64,000 nucleotides of DNA from Nostoc sp. NMS9 (GTDB lineage: Bacteria; Cyanobacteriota; Cyanobacteriia; Cyanobacteriales; Nostocaceae): assembly GCF_017114995.1 (NCBI RefSeq), contig NZ_JABXKL010000038.1, positions 1 through 64,000 on the forward strand, written 5' to 3'. The notes beneath the pieces are model-generated. The model saw only the letters and a list, made by a program, of their open reading frames with translations. It was not told where the DNA came from and ran no database searches. The position numbers were made by a program, and so were the translations under genes. Within the stretch, counting starts at the first letter, position 1. Each line of letters begins with the position of its first letter. Of the stretch, positions 57,098 through 64,000 are shown piece by piece.

Positions 57098-59251
57098 TCA
57101 GCTAATACCACTGTGCTTGCCAATCCAGTTACGATCGCCTTTGGTGATGAATTTACCTACCACATCATCAGGCTTAATAGGCTTATTTGAATCCTCTTGT
57201 TGGGTGTCAAAGTTACAAGCGATGATGCTGTAGTTGACTGTGGCGCTCTCAGATTTAGAGTTAGAGTTGTAAATGCCGCCACCCTTGCCAAACTCTTCTC
57301 CACCAGAACTGAGTTCGATCCCGAAAGCTTTATTGTGCCTGATAATGCTGTTGCCCACAGTTAAGGTGGCATTATTGTAGATGCCACCACCAAAGTGTGC
57401 CTGATTGCCAGTTATATTGCTATAACTCACCTTAACGATGCCTAAGCCATCGTATGTAATAGTAGCTGTCAAATCAGTGCCTTTAGTAAATTCCACTATC
57501 TTGCCAAAGTCTTGGTCAGCATCATTGTAGATGCCACCGCCGGCTGTTCCTGCCGTATTGTCACGAATACTGCTATAACTCACAGTAACAATACCTAATG
57601 TATTGTACCTGCTGGACTCGTTAAAGCTAGGGTAAGAGATGCCGAACTCGTTAAAGCTAGAATTGTAGATGCCCCCACCGTAGTCTTTGGCATCGTTATC
57701 ACTGATAGTGCTGTAACTCAGCGATAGAGTGCCATTATTGTAGATGCCGCCTCCAGTGGATGCAGAATTGTCATTGATAGTGCTAGCGATCGCCGTCAGG
57801 TTGCCATAAGCTACACTATCAGGCGATTTGTAGCCAGGATAGGTAAAGCCTCCGTTATAGATACCGCCGCCGCCTTCGATTGCCGTGTTGCCACTAATGC
57901 TGCTATTAGTCACGGTTATAATACCAAAATTATAGATCCCGCCGCCGTCTGCCCCTGCTGCATTGCCACTAATGATGCTGTTACTCACGTTTATAGTGCT
58001 GGAGGTGGAATTAGGACCATACTGTTCGGTATAATTATAAATACCGCCGCCATCTGCCTCTGCCGAATTGCCACTAATGATGCTATTAATTAGAGTTATA
58101 GGGCTAGGGGTTAAGCCGGAGAAATTTGTGATAGCGCCGGTGGTATCATAGCTCCCACCGCCGTTAATGCCATCATAGATCCCACCGCCGCTGCCTTTAA
58201 GTGCCGAGTTACCACTAATGATGCTATTACTTACGGTTGTGTCAAGGAGTGGGCTGTAACCGTTAATATAAATGCCGCCACCGTTAGAACTTGCCGAGTT
58301 GTCACTAATGCTGCTGTTATTCACTGATAGAGTACTGACGTAGATGCCGCCGCCATCCTCTGCTGTGTTGCCACTGATGATGCTGTTGTTCACTGTTGTT
58401 ATAGTGCCATCGCCATAGATGCCGCCGCCACCATACTTTGCTGTGTTGTCAGTGATGGTGCTGTTGTTCGCGGTCAGGCTGCTACCGTTGTAAATGCCGC
58501 CACCACGGTTATTTGTAGTGTTTTCAGTGATGGTGCTGTGGTTTACCGTCAGGCTGCCAGCGTTGTAAATGCCCCCGCCAGCGTCATCCTCTGCTGTGTT
58601 GCCAGCGATGGTGCTGTTGTTCACGGTTGCTGTTGTTATAGTGGCATTGTTATAGCTGATGTATATGCCGCCGCCGCCATACTTTGCTGTGTTGTCAGTG
58701 ATGGTGCTGTGGTTCACGTTCAGGCTGCCACTGCTTTGGATGCCGCCGCCATAAGAGTCTGCTGTGTTGCCGGTGATGGTGCTGTTGTTCACTGTCAGGC
58801 TGCCAGTGTTGTAAATACCGCCGCCCTCACCAAGGAGGTATCCATTGTAGATGTCTGCTGGGTTGCCTTTTGCTGTATTGCCAGTGATGATGCTATTGTT
58901 CAAGGTAAGGACGCCTTCATTGGAGATAGCACCACCTCCTCCGGCATTTTTGTAGCTATTGGTAATAGTCAGCCCATTGATTGCAGATGTTACACCTTTG
59001 CCAATGTCAAAAACACGGTCAGCACTATCATCCTTAATAGTTAGTAAGCTCGGACATCTGCCTTCAATTGTAAGGTCATCTGTAATACTCAAACCACTAC
59101 CAGTCAGACTGATGGTATGAGCTAGCCCATCAGTAAACAGTCCACCAAAATTGATGATGTCTTTTCCTGTCAGGGTATTGGCATCTAGAACTGCCTGCCG
59201 CAGTGAACCTGCACCACTGTTCTTAGTACTCGTGACGGTAAATATAGACAT
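57098..59251 (-). CDS. Polymorphic-membrane-protein-like beta-helix protein
   Basis: About 717 residues from MSIFTVTSTKNSG (start chosen because GGAG sits 8 bases before it; the frame extends to 59296). The opening SGAGSLRQAVLDAN is standard for this class. Then come about 18 repeats of the form NSTITGNTAxxxGGGIYNxGxLTV, the Chlamydia Pmp-like 'GGGI / NxSI' pattern that folds as a right-handed beta helix. There is no signal peptide, no autotransporter barrel and no PEP or RTX tail in the C-terminal segment (KPDDVVGKFITKGDRNWIG), so how it leaves the cell is unclear. Repeats vary in length, with long inserts at about 400 and 600. Confidence 0.8.
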   Translation of the reverse strand: MSIFTVTSTKNSGAGSLRQAVLDANTLTGKDIINFGGLFTDGLAHTISLTGSGLSITDDLTIEGRCPSLLTIKDDSADRVFDIGKGVTSAINGLTITNSYKNAGGGGAISNEGVLTLNNSIITGNTAKGNPADIYNGYLLGEGGGIYNTGSLTVNNSTITGNTADSYGGGIQSSGSLNVNHSTITDNTAKYGGGGIYISYNNATITTATVNNSTIAGNTAEDDAGGGIYNAGSLTVNHSTITENTTNNRGGGIYNGSSLTANNSTITDNTAKYGGGGIYGDGTITTVNNSIISGNTAEDGGGIYVSTLSVNNSSISDNSASSNGGGIYINGYSPLLDTTVSNSIISGNSALKGSGGGIYDGINGGGSYDTTGAITNFSGLTPSPITLINSIISGNSAEADGGGIYNYTEQYGPNSTSSTINVSNSIISGNAAGADGGGIYNFGIITVTNSSISGNTAIEGGGGIYNGGFTYPGYKSPDSVAYGNLTAIASTINDNSASTGGGIYNNGTLSLSYSTISDNDAKDYGGGIYNSSFNEFGISYPSFNESSRYNTLGIVTVSYSSIRDNTAGTAGGGIYNDADQDFGKIVEFTKGTDLTATITYDGLGIVKVSYSNITGNQAHFGGGIYNNATLTVGNSIIRHNKAFGIELSSGGEEFGKGGGIYNSNSKSESATVNYSIIACNFDTQQEDSNKPIKPDDVVGKFITKGDRNWIGKHSGIS

Positions 59252-59472
59252 TGATCCGACTCCAATTTTTTGACCTTGTATAAAAATTGATATCAAGACT
59301 CATGTTGATACTACTACGAGTCTGCAACAATTTTTTCTGCTCAACATTATTGGACTTTTTTTAAGGCATGAAAATTATAGCGATCTCAGTAGACCGCTTC
59401 ATAAAATTGTCAGAGAGGGAATAAGTTTCGTCTGCTTTAAGTGAGTCTATGGCTTTGGGATAAGCCGTTTTC

Positions 59473-60705
59473 CTACACCTTCTCCTTTGCTGCTGGCACA
59501 ATGCCAAACTTATTTAAACCTGCATCGATTACTCTAAGTGTTTTAAAATCCTCTTCTGGTAAAGGATAGCTGCTACTATTCAACAAACCCCCACTTACAA
59601 CAGGCTGCTTTTCCAAAAAAGAGAAAGCTTGGCGAAACTGATGCGGTTTAGCTTTAATCGGTGAATCAAAGTGGCAGGGAATAATCCACTCGAAGTCCCA
59701 ACTTGCAACTTTATCAGCCCAGTTAATGGTTTCCTTCGGTGCGCGATTGAGAATCAGCGTCTGTAAAATTGGTGCGACAAACAAACGCCCATCACCTCGC
59801 AGGGCATCAAACGATCGCTGCCAATCTGACTGCCATTTAAAAGGATACAATCCAAAATAAGCTTTCCTTGAGCGTTCTGGGGCTTTTAAGGAATCTTGTA
59901 ACACCTGACTCCATCGGCGTATATCTAATGCCCTTGGTTGGAAGTACAAAGCAAACAGACAGATGCGTTGCCAACCCTTACGGCGATTTACTTGACTATC
60001 GACAACAATATCAGAAGCATAATCCTTGGCGTGGAATAATAAAGGATATGGATCTAAGAGAACGATCGCAGGTGGATCTTCTGGGATCGAAAGCACAGAA
60101 TCTGTGACTAAAAGAGTATGCGATCGCTTGTGGAAAAAAGCAACTTCTGCAAACCTACCAGGGCCAAGTCCGATGGGGCCTAGTATTGCATAATCAAACT
60201 CGTCAGTAAAGGGTGTTTTGCTGCTATCTTCTGGAAGTACTTGAGTTCGTTTTGGGGGTAAGCCAAGCCAGCTAAGGGGGAGATTTAACGGGAAACTCCA
60301 CTGATGGGGAGCCACAAACACCTGTGCAGTCGGAAAGTATCTGGCGAAGGGGCCAACGAAAACTTTGTGTTCTATACCAGAGATAGTTGGCAAGATGATG
60401 TACTTAATGTCGCCATATTCTGCTACCAACTCATTCACAAGTCTGATGCACTCTGGGGTTGGTGCAACAGGTGCATAGACGAGAAGACCCCCAGTTTCCA
60501 ACTTCACAACAGTCATGCGAATCGGTATAACAACGTAGAAAATGCCCTGAATCTGGTCAAAATTCCAGATTGTGTCCTTAAGGACTTCTTGACGAATTGT
60601 TTGCCGCCTACCATAGGGGTAGAGTGGCACAACAGGCCATAATCCCCAGGAAAAATCCTTTGGATAAATCTGTTGTGTATTGACTATGCGTTCATCATCA
60701 GCCAC
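59473..60705 (-). CDS. DUF4336-family protein
   Basis: 410 residues, a common cyanobacterial length. The sequence has FYVVIPIRMTVVKLETGGLL, a beta-lactamase-fold-like start, then VFVAPHQWSFPLNL, LLVTDSVLSIP and the late motif EWIIPCHFDSPIKA. These fit DUF4336, thought to be a relative of the metallo-beta-lactamase fold with altered metal ligands. The activity is unknown. No membrane segments. It stands alone, with the mobile block downstream on its right. Confidence 0.85.
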   Translation of the reverse strand: MADDERIVNTQQIYPKDFSWGLWPVVPLYPYGRRQTIRQEVLKDTIWNFDQIQGIFYVVIPIRMTVVKLETGGLLVYAPVAPTPECIRLVNELVAEYGDIKYIILPTISGIEHKVFVGPFARYFPTAQVFVAPHQWSFPLNLPLSWLGLPPKRTQVLPEDSSKTPFTDEFDYAILGPIGLGPGRFAEVAFFHKRSHTLLVTDSVLSIPEDPPAIVLLDPYPLLFHAKDYASDIVVDSQVNRRKGWQRICLFALYFQPRALDIRRWSQVLQDSLKAPERSRKAYFGLYPFKWQSDWQRSFDALRGDGRLFVAPILQTLILNRAPKETINWADKVASWDFEWIIPCHFDSPIKAKPHQFRQAFSFLEKQPVVSGGLLNSSSYPLPEEDFKTLRVIDAGLNKFGIVPAAKEKV

Positions 60706-60825
60706 TCTGCAACCCCCTCCAAATTCCCAATACTCAAATTGTTTTTATTTGCTCTCCAACTTCATAGAGAGTAAATTGTTGAGATAATAATACCAATTTG
60801 TAATTCAGGGTAACTGAAACTTTTA

Positions 60826-60860
60826 TGGGGAATGGGGAATGGGGAATGGGGAATGGGGAA
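60826..60860. repeat. Five exact TGGGGAA heptamers
   Basis: A short tandem repeat typical of heterocystous cyanobacteria, between the DUF4336 gene and the 105-residue partner gene. A possible boundary marker of the mobile block. Confidence 0.9.
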
Positions 60861-60886
60861 TGGTAGTCACATAACCATGACATAAA

Positions 60887-60930
60887 GTCAGAGTTAACTT
60901 AGAGACAAGTCAGAGTTAACTTAGAGACAA
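60887..60930. repeat. Exact 22-bp tandem duplication over a stop codon
   Basis: GTCAGAGTTAACTTAGAGAC plus AA occurs at 60887-60908 and 60909-60930. The right-hand copy contains the stop codon and last codons (LSLS) of the 105-residue protein. The left-hand copy now lies in its 3' untranslated region. Confidence 0.9.
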
Positions 60931-61233
60931 GTCACTTGGCGGTGTGGTAGCAATGGACTTGACGATTAGGTCATAGTGACCGGATATCGCTTCTTCCCAA
61001 GTCGAGTAGAAACGTTTTTCACGATCGCAACTCCCTCCAGTTACCAATGACTCAAAAATTTTGGGTTGTTCGGCAGTCCCGATATTTATTCCAAGAAATA
61101 CAGTTGAAACACTGATGCAATCATGAACAACAGAAACGATAACTTGTGTGTTAGCTGTATTGCGCCAGACTGCCCATTCCTCAAAATCAACACTAACAGG
61201 TGTGTGTCCCTCTAACTTGTAGTAGCGAGTCAT
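60916..61233 (-). CDS. 105-residue partner protein, phage-type hypothetical
   Basis: MTRYYKLEGHTPVSVDFEEW, then STVFLGINIG, then YSTWEEAISGHYDLIVKS. From memory this matches a small protein family frequent in phage genomes with the pattern STVFLG...FE..V.GG...YSTW.EA..GH. The function is unknown. Its ATG overlaps the recombinase stop by four bases (ATGA), so the two are translationally coupled and probably expressed in fixed ratio. The C terminus has been reshaped by a 22-bp duplication. Confidence 0.65.
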   Translation of the reverse strand: MTRYYKLEGHTPVSVDFEEWAVWRNTANTQVIVSVVHDCISVSTVFLGINIGTAEQPKIFESLVTGGSCDREKRFYSTWEEAISGHYDLIVKSIATTPPSDLSLS

Positions 61234-62600
61234 ATTAGGGGAATTATTTTACACAATTCTTGGAACAGTAGATTTACTACTTTACTCATTAGTTTACCTT
61301 GGATGTGCTTACCACCTAGCAGCTTCTCACCTTGTTCGCTGACATTAGCTTTGAGAGAGTCACGGTAGTTAATCAACTCCCTGGTCAGTTCGTTTTCTGG
61401 TAGCCTTCCGGTTTCGACGCCGGTTAGGACGTACTGCCACAGGCTGATCCGGCATAGGGATGAACCGCTAGCCTTTTCTACAAGCTTATCCCCCGACTGT
61501 TCTAAGACAGTACCCATACCCAAACGCATTTTGAAAGTGTCGCGGCTGCGGTTGCGTTTAATTCGTTTGGTATCGCCGGCTAAACGTCGGACTGTGGTTT
61601 GTCCGTCTTTGCGATCGCGCTCCGTTTTCTTGACTTCGCGGACTTCGTACTCAATAACGGGCCTGCCATTGACACCGAGGAACGACTCAAAGGGGTAAAT
61701 TCGAGTCAGCAGCCGCGATCGCACTCGCAACCCAAAACCGAATTTGTCAAACACGCTCATGTAAAGCTTGAATTCATTCAGAGAAAGCATTTCAGTGATT
61801 CTTGCTTCCAAGTGCTGCTCAAAAAGTGAGATATCGCACATCCAGCCAGCGTGTAACTCTAAGATTGGGTCAAACTCAATTTCATAGTCTTGGGCAATGG
61901 AAATTTTATAGCGATTTTCAATTCGGGTTTTGGCAGCGGGCGAAATTTCGAGCCTTTTAGCTAACCATCCCCAAAGTGGTGGTAGTAATCCTGGTTTGGT
62001 AGATGCACTCTTGGTGTGAGCCATTTCTGGAAACTGCCAAGCGAGAAGCTGCCTAGCATAATTCACAATTGGCGATTGAACGCGGTTGAGGTGTTCGAGT
62101 TGCTGACAGAGGTCGCGGAGTTCATCGATGGGTTCGGGGCGGTGCATGAGAAAGTATCTCATGTTTAATTCCCCAGTTTCCAGCCGGTGATCTGGATCGT
62201 GTCCGTAAGCGGCCATTGCTAAAGCATCAGCAGGGTCACTTTTATTCGGGAGGTTTTTACCACCCCGATAACGTCTGAGTTCGACGTGACCAACCCAGAG
62301 GATTTTGATTTTTAACTTATTGAGGATGGACGCCCACAGTCTTGAATAGTGGTTTCCGGTTGGTTCTAAGATTGCGTAATCTGGCTTGACAACTGATAGA
62401 TAATTGGCAAAGTCAAACGCTGATTTTTGCTTTTTTTTAGCATCAGGATTGGAGTAAAAAGCCGGATATAAACTTGATGCTTTATTTCTGGTTTTATTCC
62501 AATATGCTTGTAATCCACCCTTGGGATATTGTGTTAAAATATGGCAAGTTACGCTTGATTTACTAACATCAATACCCAAAATTGTTGATTCTGTTTTCAT
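61230..62600 (-). CDS. IS110-type DEDD recombinase/transposase
   Basis: 456 residues. The N-terminal RuvC-like domain has the four acidic residues in order: Asp11 (ILGIDVSKSSVT), Glu79 (AILEPTGNHYS), Asp122 and Asp125 (NLPNKSDPADALAMAAYG). The C-terminal Tnp domain has FGFGLRVRSRLLTRIYPFES, a GIG-like helix-hairpin-helix, and EQSG with Ser369, the position of the catalytic serine in IS110 enzymes, followed by CRISLWQYVL. A basic insert of about 50 residues (REVKKTERDRKDGQTTVRR, then TKRIKRNRSRD) lies between, which is unusual. IS110 enzymes recombine DNA guided by a structured RNA from the element's own ends. The upstream 62601-62930 is a candidate. All catalytic residues appear intact. Confidence 0.82.
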   Translation of the reverse strand: MKTESTILGIDVSKSSVTCHILTQYPKGGLQAYWNKTRNKASSLYPAFYSNPDAKKKQKSAFDFANYLSVVKPDYAILEPTGNHYSRLWASILNKLKIKILWVGHVELRRYRGGKNLPNKSDPADALAMAAYGHDPDHRLETGELNMRYFLMHRPEPIDELRDLCQQLEHLNRVQSPIVNYARQLLAWQFPEMAHTKSASTKPGLLPPLWGWLAKRLEISPAAKTRIENRYKISIAQDYEIEFDPILELHAGWMCDISLFEQHLEARITEMLSLNEFKLYMSVFDKFGFGLRVRSRLLTRIYPFESFLGVNGRPVIEYEVREVKKTERDRKDGQTTVRRLAGDTKRIKRNRSRDTFKMRLGMGTVLEQSGDKLVEKASGSSLCRISLWQYVLTGVETGRLPENELTRELINYRDSLKANVSEQGEKLLGGKHIQGKLMSKVVNLLFQELCKIIPLI

Positions 62601-62930
62601 GGTTCTGCGTTGCTAATGGTGGATTTCAAGGACTGGCATCCTTTGGATATCCCGAACTTAATAGCGCACGAATCACCCTAACGCCCCACACGCTTAGGGG
62701 CGCGATTCAGGAGTAAACGCATTCGGGGAATTAACTAGAGTTGTGTCGCGCATGAATTACAGAACGCCGCACTTGGGCAGCGCAATTCGTCATGAACGCC
62801 GCACTTTCTCTAATTAACTTGCGGATGCTTTGGACACAACCCGCAACGGTGGCTACGAGGCCACCGTTTCGGCTAGTGTGTCAGCTAGCCCACGCTGTGG
62901 TTAGCGCGATCGCAATTAATCAATTACGAT
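62601..62930 (-). ncRNA. Structured leader of the IS110-type gene, candidate guide (bridge) RNA
   Basis: 330 bases between the recombinase and the next gene, with no coding frame and dense symmetry. Four degenerate units start GCGC at 62664, 62700, 62748 and 62780; units 3 and 4 are 32 bases each and share GAACGCCGCACTT (62762-62774 and 62794-62806). GTTGTGTC (62740-62747) pairs with GACACAAC (62833-62840), enclosing units 3 and 4. A perfect 9-bp hairpin sits at 62845-62868 (AACGGTGGC, loop TACGAG). A six-pair stem GGCTAG/CTAGCC spans 62871-62890. In known IS110 elements the guide RNA is encoded in just this position, so function is inferred from place and structure only. Confidence 0.45.
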
Positions 62931-62941
62931 TCATCAGGCGG

Positions 62942-63175
62942 TTATTCCTCGTTGCAAATAGGTAATTCAACTGGGAGTCGGGTATCGTCTAGAAGCTGTA
63001 CCAAGTCAAATAAATCTTCATTAATAGACTCATTTGATCCAGCCGTTGCTAATTCAAGTTCTCCGATATCGTCAATCAATTGATTCAATTGAGCTTTAGC
63101 TTTGAGTAGTTTGTGGTAGGTAAGGTAGTAATCCCAGGCTGGATCTGGTTCTGGAATATTTGAAGTTTTAGTCAT
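62942..63175 (-). CDS. Small acidic hypothetical protein
   Basis: 77 residues from ATG 63175 (MTKTSNIPEPDPAWDYYLTY). This start is preferred because the stop of the preceding gene (63177-63179) lies one base before it. Predicted mainly helical (KLLKAKAQLNQLIDDIGELE), with an acidic C terminus rich in Asp and Glu, and no known domain. It is the last member of a three-gene coupled set. Confidence 0.6.
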   Translation of the reverse strand: MTKTSNIPEPDPAWDYYLTYHKLLKAKAQLNQLIDDIGELELATAGSNESINEDLFDLVQLLDDTRLPVELPICNEE

Positions 63176-63176
63176 T

Positions 63177-63476
63177 TTAAAAATGGTTGTTTGTTTCTTC
63201 AATTTTTAACTTGTCATTTCGTTCGAGTAATTCTAATATCCTCGAAGCTATGAATGAGCGATCGTAATGAGGAATGCCATTTGCAGAAAGTGAGAAGAGT
63301 AAAATTTTGATTTCTGCTTCTAGTTCTGTATCTATACTCAGGGCTTTAAAAATTGCAAGCATACACCTTGCATAAGCTCTTACCTGTTTATGGGTTAATT
63401 TTCCTGAATTATGATTGCAAGCAATTCCTTCCAGAATAATTTTCAACCCTTTAGTTTCACCATTAAAACCAAACAT
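63177..63476 (-). CDS. Small helical hypothetical protein
   Basis: 99 residues. Its ATG shares a base with the stop of the preceding gene (TAATG arrangement at 63476), a sure sign of a coupled operon. It contains LTHKQVRAYARCMLAIFKAL and FIASRILELLERNDKLKIEE, so it is mostly alpha-helical. It has no motif I can identify, apart from one Cys in the N-terminal part (IACNHNSG). Confidence 0.6.
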   Translation of the reverse strand: MFGFNGETKGLKIILEGIACNHNSGKLTHKQVRAYARCMLAIFKALSIDTELEAEIKILLFSLSANGIPHYDRSFIASRILELLERNDKLKIEETNNHF

Positions 63477-63760
63477 TAAACTTCTGATTCTCCTAAGAAC
63501 TTCACAGCACCAGCAAGAATTTCTAATTTTTTAGCTGCATCAAGTTCGTAATCAGTCATGCTAATTATGGGATAATCATGATTTTTATATCTCAGCTTCA
63601 TGTGCCGTATATACATATCTGAATAGCCAAATGCACCAGGAATAATTTGCTCTTTAACCATTAAAGTTCGTTCATTGGCTGGAATATCTTTAGAAGAGAA
63701 ACCATGTTTGTTTTCTTTGTCTAAATCGTAATAAGTAATAAACTCTATGCTTTTGTTCAT
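63476..63760 (-). CDS. Small hypothetical protein, first of a coupled set
   Basis: 94 residues from MNKSIEFITYYDLDKENKHG at ATG 63760; a TTG start would extend it to 63793 but reads poorly. Later text includes MYIRHMKLRYKNHDYPIISM and LEILAGAVKFLGESEV. No family recognised. It opens the three-gene operon with stop/start overlaps that points toward the recombinase. Overall it looks like accessory, phage- or plasmid-derived DNA. Confidence 0.6.
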   Translation of the reverse strand: MNKSIEFITYYDLDKENKHGFSSKDIPANERTLMVKEQIIPGAFGYSDMYIRHMKLRYKNHDYPIISMTDYELDAAKKLEILAGAVKFLGESEV

Positions 63761-63795
63761 GATTGTGTGATATTTTTTACTTGTTTGGATCAATT

Positions 63796-63832
63796 AATCA
63801 ATTGCGATCGCTTCCAGCGATCGCAATTGATT
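63796..63832. terminator. Perfect 17-bp stem, 3-base loop, built on HIP1 text
   Basis: Arms at 63796-63812 and 63816-63832 are exact complements; each contains GCGATCGC-type bases and AATTG. It falls just past the stop of the right-edge gene (63837) and just before the three-gene set. It therefore probably ends one transcript, although it lacks a T-run. Confidence 0.65.
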
Positions 63833-63836
63833 TGAG

Positions 63837-64000
63837 CTATCCTTGGGTAACTCCCTGGTGTTGGGGTAGGTCGAAAACTACCTCAAACACTCCTCCACCT
63901 TGGCGAAAAATACTAGCCATTGCATCAGCATCAGAGCGAGTGCGAAGTCGCACAAGGCAAACATTTTCACCAGTGGGGAGACGCTTAAAAATTGCCCACG
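63837..64000 (-). CDS. Partial hypothetical protein, C-terminal 54 residues
   Basis: A frame runs off the right edge. It ends WAIFKRLPTGENVCLVRLRT, then RSDADAMASIFRQGGGVFEV, then FDLPQHQGVTQG and stop at 63837-63839. It reads like real coding sequence, and the strong hairpin right after the stop fits a gene end. No family can be named from this piece. Confidence 0.6.
   Translation of the reverse strand, partial: WAIFKRLPTGENVCLVRLRTRSDADAMASIFRQGGGVFEVVFDLPQHQGVTQG

Noticed and set aside
58538..59044. 168-codon plus-strand frame over the beta-helix gene
   Set aside because: Shadow of the repetitive minus-strand gene; Ala/Val/Cys-rich with no start signal.
62664..62811. Possible CRISPR-like array, from the repeated 32-base units
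   Set aside because: Units 1 and 2 differ in length and sequence, there are no separate spacers, and no cas gene is nearby. Structured leader repeats fit better.

Overview
The window is typical of a filamentous, heterocyst-type (Nostoc/Calothrix-like) cyanobacterial chromosome. The evidence is the many GCGATCGC (HIP1) octamers, heptanucleotide short tandem repeats between genes, multi-PAS signalling proteins, very large Calx-beta/RTX surface proteins, a PEP-CTERM protein and a cyanophycinase-like enzyme. There is no rRNA and no CRISPR array. One tRNA is present, tRNA-Ser(GGA).

Region by region: 0-13.3 kb holds an exosortase-type PEP-CTERM protein and a 4074-residue secreted protein with RTX, Calx-beta, an intact subtilisin-like protease and a second RTX block. 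13.7-22.6 kb is a decaying, recombined stretch. It holds pieces of a TPR protein, a NicO-type metal exporter, a cytochrome P450, a LuxR regulator, an IS5 transposase, a family-9 glycosyltransferase, a filamentous-haemagglutinin-like protein and a ferritin-like protein, mixed with an intact TetR regulator (with a perfect 32-bp operator-like palindrome) and a GC-rich NmrA-type oxidoreductase. 22.8-43.5 kb is a quieter housekeeping and signalling block: tRNA-Ser, GH57 glycosidase, Nfu iron-sulfur scaffold, two histidine kinases, LepA, a PAS-GAF diguanylate cyclase, a GT4 glycosyltransferase, a cyanophycinase-like peptidase, a Ser/Thr kinase with TPRs, and a rhomboid that has lost its catalytic residues. 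43.9-52.9 kb is a second giant protein (2991 aa) with the same N-terminal module as the first, Calx-beta, an RHS/YD barrel, a von Willebrand type D domain and a DUF4114-like C terminus. 53-60.7 kb carries a small secreted protein, transposon remnants, a dynamin-like/DUF697 GTPase, a 'GGGIYN' beta-helix protein and a DUF4336 protein. 60.8-64 kb is a mobile-looking block, all on the minus strand: a DEDD (IS110-type) recombinase, a translationally coupled 105-residue partner, a structured repeat-bearing non-coding region just upstream of the recombinase, and three tightly coupled small unknown genes.

The most interesting items are (1) the IS110-type recombinase with a conspicuously structured upstream leader that could encode a guide (bridge) RNA; (2) the roughly 185-residue N-terminal module shared by both giant proteins, with a degenerate metalloprotease-like motif; (3) an RHS shell placed inside an adhesin with no recognisable toxin after the core; (4) a pseudo-rhomboid; and (5) the clear operator pair of the TetR protein.
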